Origin: Martelella lutilitoris
GTDB taxonomy: Bacteria; Pseudomonadota; Alphaproteobacteria; Rhizobiales; Rhizobiaceae
DNA length: 64,000 nucleotides
NCBI RefSeq assembly: GCF_005924265.1
Contig: NZ_VCLB01000005.1
Span: 186,001 to 250,000 of the forward strand
Direction of reading: 5' to 3'
Shown: positions 60,919 to 64,000 of the stretch, in pieces
How positions within the stretch are numbered: the stretch's first letter is position 1
Layout: every line of letters starts with the position of its first letter
Notes under the pieces: model-generated
Told to the model about the DNA's origin: nothing
Database searches by the model: none
What the model saw: the letters and a program-made list of their open reading frames with translations, nothing else
Program-made: the position numbers and the translations under genes

Positions 60919-62325
60919 GTGAGTTTGCTATGGACATCCGCCGATATGGTCGCGGCCATGGATGGCCGTCCGGTCGGCGAACTGCCGGAAGGCGTCAACG
61001 GCATTTCCATCGACAGCCGTTCGATTGCTCCAGGCGAGGCCTTCTTCGCCATCAAGGGCGACCGGGTTGACGGACATTCCTTTGCCGGACTTGCCGCCGC
61101 CAACGGCGCGGGACTTCTGGTGATCTCGGAGGCGAAACTGCCGGCGCTCGGCAGGCTCACCTGTCCGATGATCGTGGTCGACGACGTACTGGAAGCGATG
61201 GTGCGCCTTGCCGTGGCGTCCCGCGCCCGCGTTGCCGGCCGCATCGTCGCCGTCACCGGTTCGGTCGGCAAGACCTCGACCAAGGAGATGATCGCGCGCG
61301 GTCTGAAGGCCTCCGGAAAGGTTCATGCCGCCGTTGCCTCGTTCAACAATCACTGGGGCGTGCCGCTGACGCTTGCGCGCATGCCGGCTGACACCGAATT
61401 CGGCGTGTTCGAGATCGGCATGAACCATTCCGGCGAGATCCGACCGCTGACGAAGCTGGTGCGCCCGCATGTCGCCGTCGTGACCACCATTGCCCCCGTC
61501 CATATCGGCAATTTCTCCGGCATCAAGGAAATCGCCGCCGCCAAGGCGGAGATATTCGAGGGGCTGGAGCCGGAAGGGGCGGCCATCATCAACCGCGATA
61601 TCGAGGAGTTCGAGGCGCTCGCGCGGGTTGCGAAGAATTGCGGCGCGCAGATCGTCTCCTTCGGCGAGCATGCCAAGGCGCTGTTCCGCCTGCTCGACTA
61701 TCGCACCGTCGGCGACAAGGGGCATGTCCAGGCGCTGCTCGGCACGGAAGAGCCGATCTCCTTCAATCTCGGCCTGCCCGGCCAGCACATGGCGGAGAAC
61801 GCGCTTGCAGCGCTTGCCGCGATCTCCATGGCCGGCGGTGACGCCCATGCCGCGCTCGAGGCGCTGGAAAGCGCCGAGCAGATGAAGGGCAGGGGACAGC
61901 GACAGCTGCTTTCGATCGGCAAGGGCAGTTTTGCCCTGATCGACGAAAGCTATAACGCCAATCCGGCCTCGATGCGCGCCGCGCTGGAATTGCTGGGTGC
62001 GGGCGATGGCGATGGACGCAGGATCGCCATACTTGGCGATATGCTGGAACTTGGCGATTACGCTCACGAGGCCCATGAGGCGCTTGCCGGGCCGTTGCTT
62101 TCGGCCGGCGTCACGGATGTCTGGCTTGCAGGAGACCACATCAAGGCGCTCAGGGATGCGCTCCCGGAAAGCATTGTTGTGGAATATCGGGCGAATGCCG
62201 ATGAACTGGCCGAATTCGCCGTGGGCGCGGTCGCGGCCGGGGACACGGTAATGGTAAAGTCGTCAAACGGTGTGGGATTCGGCAGGATCGTCGCGAAACT
62301 GACCGAGGCCTATCCCGCGCGGTGA
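60919..62325 (+). CDS. murF: UDP-MurNAc-tripeptide:D-Ala-D-Ala ligase MurF, GTG start
   Basis: MurF (468 residues) completes the pentapeptide with D-Ala-D-Ala. The P-loop is TGSVGKTSTKEM, followed by FNNHWGVPLTL and EIGMNHSGEI, all typical of MurF. The GTG at 60919 lies two bases after the murE stop with GGAGG in front. The C-terminal domain DESYNANPASMRAAL is complete. Confidence 0.96.
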   Translation: MSLLWTSADMVAAMDGRPVGELPEGVNGISIDSRSIAPGEAFFAIKGDRVDGHSFAGLAAANGAGLLVISEAKLPALGRLTCPMIVVDDVLEAMVRLAVASRARVAGRIVAVTGSVGKTSTKEMIARGLKASGKVHAAVASFNNHWGVPLTLARMPADTEFGVFEIGMNHSGEIRPLTKLVRPHVAVVTTIAPVHIGNFSGIKEIAAAKAEIFEGLEPEGAAIINRDIEEFEALARVAKNCGAQIVSFGEHAKALFRLLDYRTVGDKGHVQALLGTEEPISFNLGLPGQHMAENALAALAAISMAGGDAHAALEALESAEQMKGRGQRQLLSIGKGSFALIDESYNANPASMRAALELLGAGDGDGRRIAILGDMLELGDYAHEAHEALAGPLLSAGVTDVWLAGDHIKALRDALPESIVVEYRANADELAEFAVGAVAAGDTVMVKSSNGVGFGRIVAKLTEAYPAR

Positions 62326-62393
62326 TAAACCGCTGATAAACTTTTTTCGTGGTAAACAGACCTTTGATATGCCGCGAGATACGCAATTTTGAA

Positions 62394-62430
62394 GCGCCGG
62401 TTTCGTCCCGTTCGGGGCTCGAACCGGCGC
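62394..62430 (+). other. Long hairpin in the murF-mraY spacer
   Basis: GCGCCGGTT plus CG (62394-62405) pairs with CGAACCGGCGC (62420-62430) with one bulged base, and the inner TCCCG/CGGGG can extend it. No T-run follows. It ends about 28 bases before the mraY start. Confidence 0.55.
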
Positions 62431-62458
62431 GTTCCGCCGTCGCTGGAAAGGGGCGTTC

Positions 62459-63559
62459 ATGCTGATTTGGCTTGTGGAGCTGTCCGACAAGTTCCAGTTT
62501 TTCAATCTGTTCCGCTATATCACCTTCCGTTCCGGCGCAGCCGTTTTTACCTCGGCCCTGATCGTCTTCCTGTTCGGACCGCGCATCATCGCGGCCTTGC
62601 GAATCAGGCAGGGCAAGGGGCAGCCGATCCGCGCCGACGGACCGCAGACGCATTTCAAGAAGGCCGGAACGCCGACCATGGGCGGGCTGATGATCCTTGC
62701 CGGCATCGTCGGTTCCGCGCTGTTGTGGGCGGATCTTTCCAACGCCTATGTGGTCGCAACGCTGCTGGTCACGCTGGGCTTCGGCGCGATCGGCTTTTAT
62801 GACGACTATCTCAAGGTCACCAAACAGTCCGACAAGGGCTTTTCCGGAAGACGCCGCCTGTTCTTCGAATTCATCATCGCCGGCGTTGCCGTTGCCTTCA
62901 TGATGTATGCCGCCAATCTGGCTTCGATCGACGGCGCGACGCTCGGCTCGGCGCTGACCTTTCCCTTCTTCAAGGACGTGATCATCGATCTTGGCTGGTT
63001 CTTCATCCCCTTCGGCGCCTTCGTCATCGTTGCCGCAGGCAATTCGGTGAACTTGACCGACGGCCTTGACGGGCTTGCGACCGTGCCGGTGATCATCGCC
63101 TCCGGCTCCTTCGCGCTGATCGCCTATGTCGTCGGCAACTCGGTTTTCGCCACCTATCTGCAGATCAATTACGTCCCCGGCACGGGCGAACTCGTGGTGC
63201 TGCTCTCCGCCGTTATCGGCGCCTGCATGGGCTTCTTGTGGTTCAACGCGCCGCCGGCCGCGATTTTCATGGGCGATACCGGTTCGCTGGCGCTTGGCGG
63301 GCTGATCGGCTCGGTCGCCGTTGCCACCAAGCATGAGATCGTCATGGCGATCATTTGCGGCCTGTTCGTGCTCGAGGCGCTGTCCGTGATCATCCAGGTC
63401 GCCGTCTACAAGAAGACCGCCAAGCGGGTGTTCCTGATGGCGCCGATCCACCACCATTTCGAAAAGCTCGGCTGGACCGAGAGCCAGGTGGTGATCCGCT
63501 TCTGGATCATCTCCTTCGGCCTTGCCATGATCGGCCTTTCGACCCTGAAGCTTCGATAG
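62459..63559 (+). CDS. mraY: Phospho-MurNAc-pentapeptide transferase MraY
   Basis: MraY (366 residues, about ten membrane helices) makes lipid I from UDP-MurNAc-pentapeptide and undecaprenyl phosphate. The catalytic motifs [16 protein letters not shown] and [11 protein letters not shown], and the [12 protein letters not shown] loop, are all intact. GGAAAGGGG precedes the ATG. It lies 133 bases after murF, the longest gap of the cluster. Confidence 0.97.
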   Translation: MLIWLVELSDKFQFFNLFRYITFRSGAAVFTSALIVFLFGPRIIAALRIRQGKGQPIRADGPQTHFKKAGTPTMGGLMILAGIVGSALLWADLSNAYVVATLLVTLGFGAIGFYDDYLKVTKQSDKGFSGRRRLFFEFIIAGVAVAFMMYAANLASIDGATLGSALTFPFFKDVIIDLGWFFIPFGAFVIVAAGNSVNLTDGLDGLATVPVIIASGSFALIAYVVGNSVFATYLQINYVPGTGELVVLLSAVIGACMGFLWFNAPPAAIFMGDTGSLALGGLIGSVAVATKHEIVMAIICGLFVLEALSVIIQVAVYKKTAKRVFLMAPIHHHFEKLGWTESQVVIRFWIISFGLAMIGLSTLKLR

Positions 63560-63570
63560 GAAAATAATCC

Positions 63571-64000
63571 GTGATCCCGGTCTCCGTCTTTTCCGGCAAA
63601 AAGGTCGCCCTCTTCGGGCTCGGCGGCTCGGGCCTTGCAAGCGCGAGGGCGCTGGTTGCCGGCGGCGCGGATGTCGCGGCCTTTGACGATCGCGAGGAGA
63701 GCCGTGCGGCCGCCGATGCGGCAGGCATTCCGCTGGTCGACCTGAAGGCTGCGGACTGGAGCGGCTTCGACGCGCTTGTCCTGGCCCCCGGCGTGCCGCT
63801 CACCCATCCCAAACCGCACTGGACCGTGGAACTGGCCAAAGCCGCCGGCGTCGAGATCATCGGCGATATCGAGCTGTTTGTCCGCGAACGTCGCGCGACC
63901 TGCGCGCAAGCAAAGCTGATCGCGATCACCGGCACGAACGGCAAATCGACGACGACGGCGCTGATCGGCCATATTTTGAAGGAAGCCGGGCGCGACGCTC
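63571..64000 (+). CDS. murD: UDP-MurNAc-L-Ala:D-Glu ligase MurD, 5' part
   Basis: The first 143 residues of MurD, which adds D-Glu to UDP-MurNAc-L-Ala; the rest is outside the window. The N-terminal Rossmann-like motif [13 protein letters not shown] and the P-loop [15 protein letters not shown] at about 111-125 identify it. The start is GTG at 63571, behind AGGAAA, 11 bases after mraY. Confidence 0.93.
   Translation, partial: MIPVSVFSGKKVALFGLGGSGLASARALVAGGADVAAFDDREESRAAADAAGIPLVDLKAADWSGFDALVLAPGVPLTHPKPHWTVELAKAAGVEIIGDIELFVRERRATCAQAKLIAITGTNGKSTTTALIGHILKEAGRDA

Overview
The window is high-GC chromosomal DNA of an alphaproteobacterium, most likely in the order Hyphomicrobiales (Rhizobiales). 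I infer this from the protein sequences, the order of the division/cell-wall genes with rnpB just upstream of mraZ, the betaine-lipid genes, and the glycogen operon layout. It is mostly housekeeping sequence. I see no insertion sequence, prophage, CRISPR array or tRNA.

Positions 1-11541 (minus strand) hold a MaoC-fold hydratase and a complete glycogen operon transcribed glgP-glgB-glgC-glgA-pgm-glgX. Positions 11852-19194 (minus strand) hold a less understood cluster: a 96-residue small protein, a transglutaminase-DUF2126 protein, a circularly permuted ATP-grasp/alpha-E fusion and a stand-alone transglutaminase-like protein. This looks like a peptide-ligation or peptide-modification system with no assigned substrate and is the best candidate for undescribed biology here.

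An ABC-F protein (19402-21027) precedes the ribosomal superoperon at 21421-40839: rpsL-rpsG-fusA-tuf, then the S10, spc and alpha operons through secY, adk, rpsM, rpsK, rpoA and rplQ. rpoB/rpoC are not upstream of rpsL. The superoperon is interrupted by hairpins, two of them terminator-like with T-runs (tuf/rpsJ and rplO/secY), and by a 363-base gap before rplN. It ends in two strong terminators shared with the convergent lytic transglycosylase gene.

Positions 40983-51990 (minus strand) carry a MltB-like lytic transglycosylase, btaB and btaA (phosphorus-free betaine lipid synthesis), a LysE-like membrane protein, a pyrophosphate-type phosphofructokinase, a 1175-residue autotransporter and an FtsH protease. 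Positions 52230-54966 (plus strand) encode a TerB/J-domain protein, a small exported protein and a DAO-family FAD oxidoreductase.

Positions 55030-64000 (plus strand) hold RNase P RNA and the start of the division and cell wall cluster: mraZ, rsmH, ftsL, ftsI, murE, murF, mraY and the 5' part of murD. Four TGGGN boxes with exact 5-base spacers (read on the minus strand) lie over a candidate promoter upstream of mraZ and match the known MraZ operator layout.
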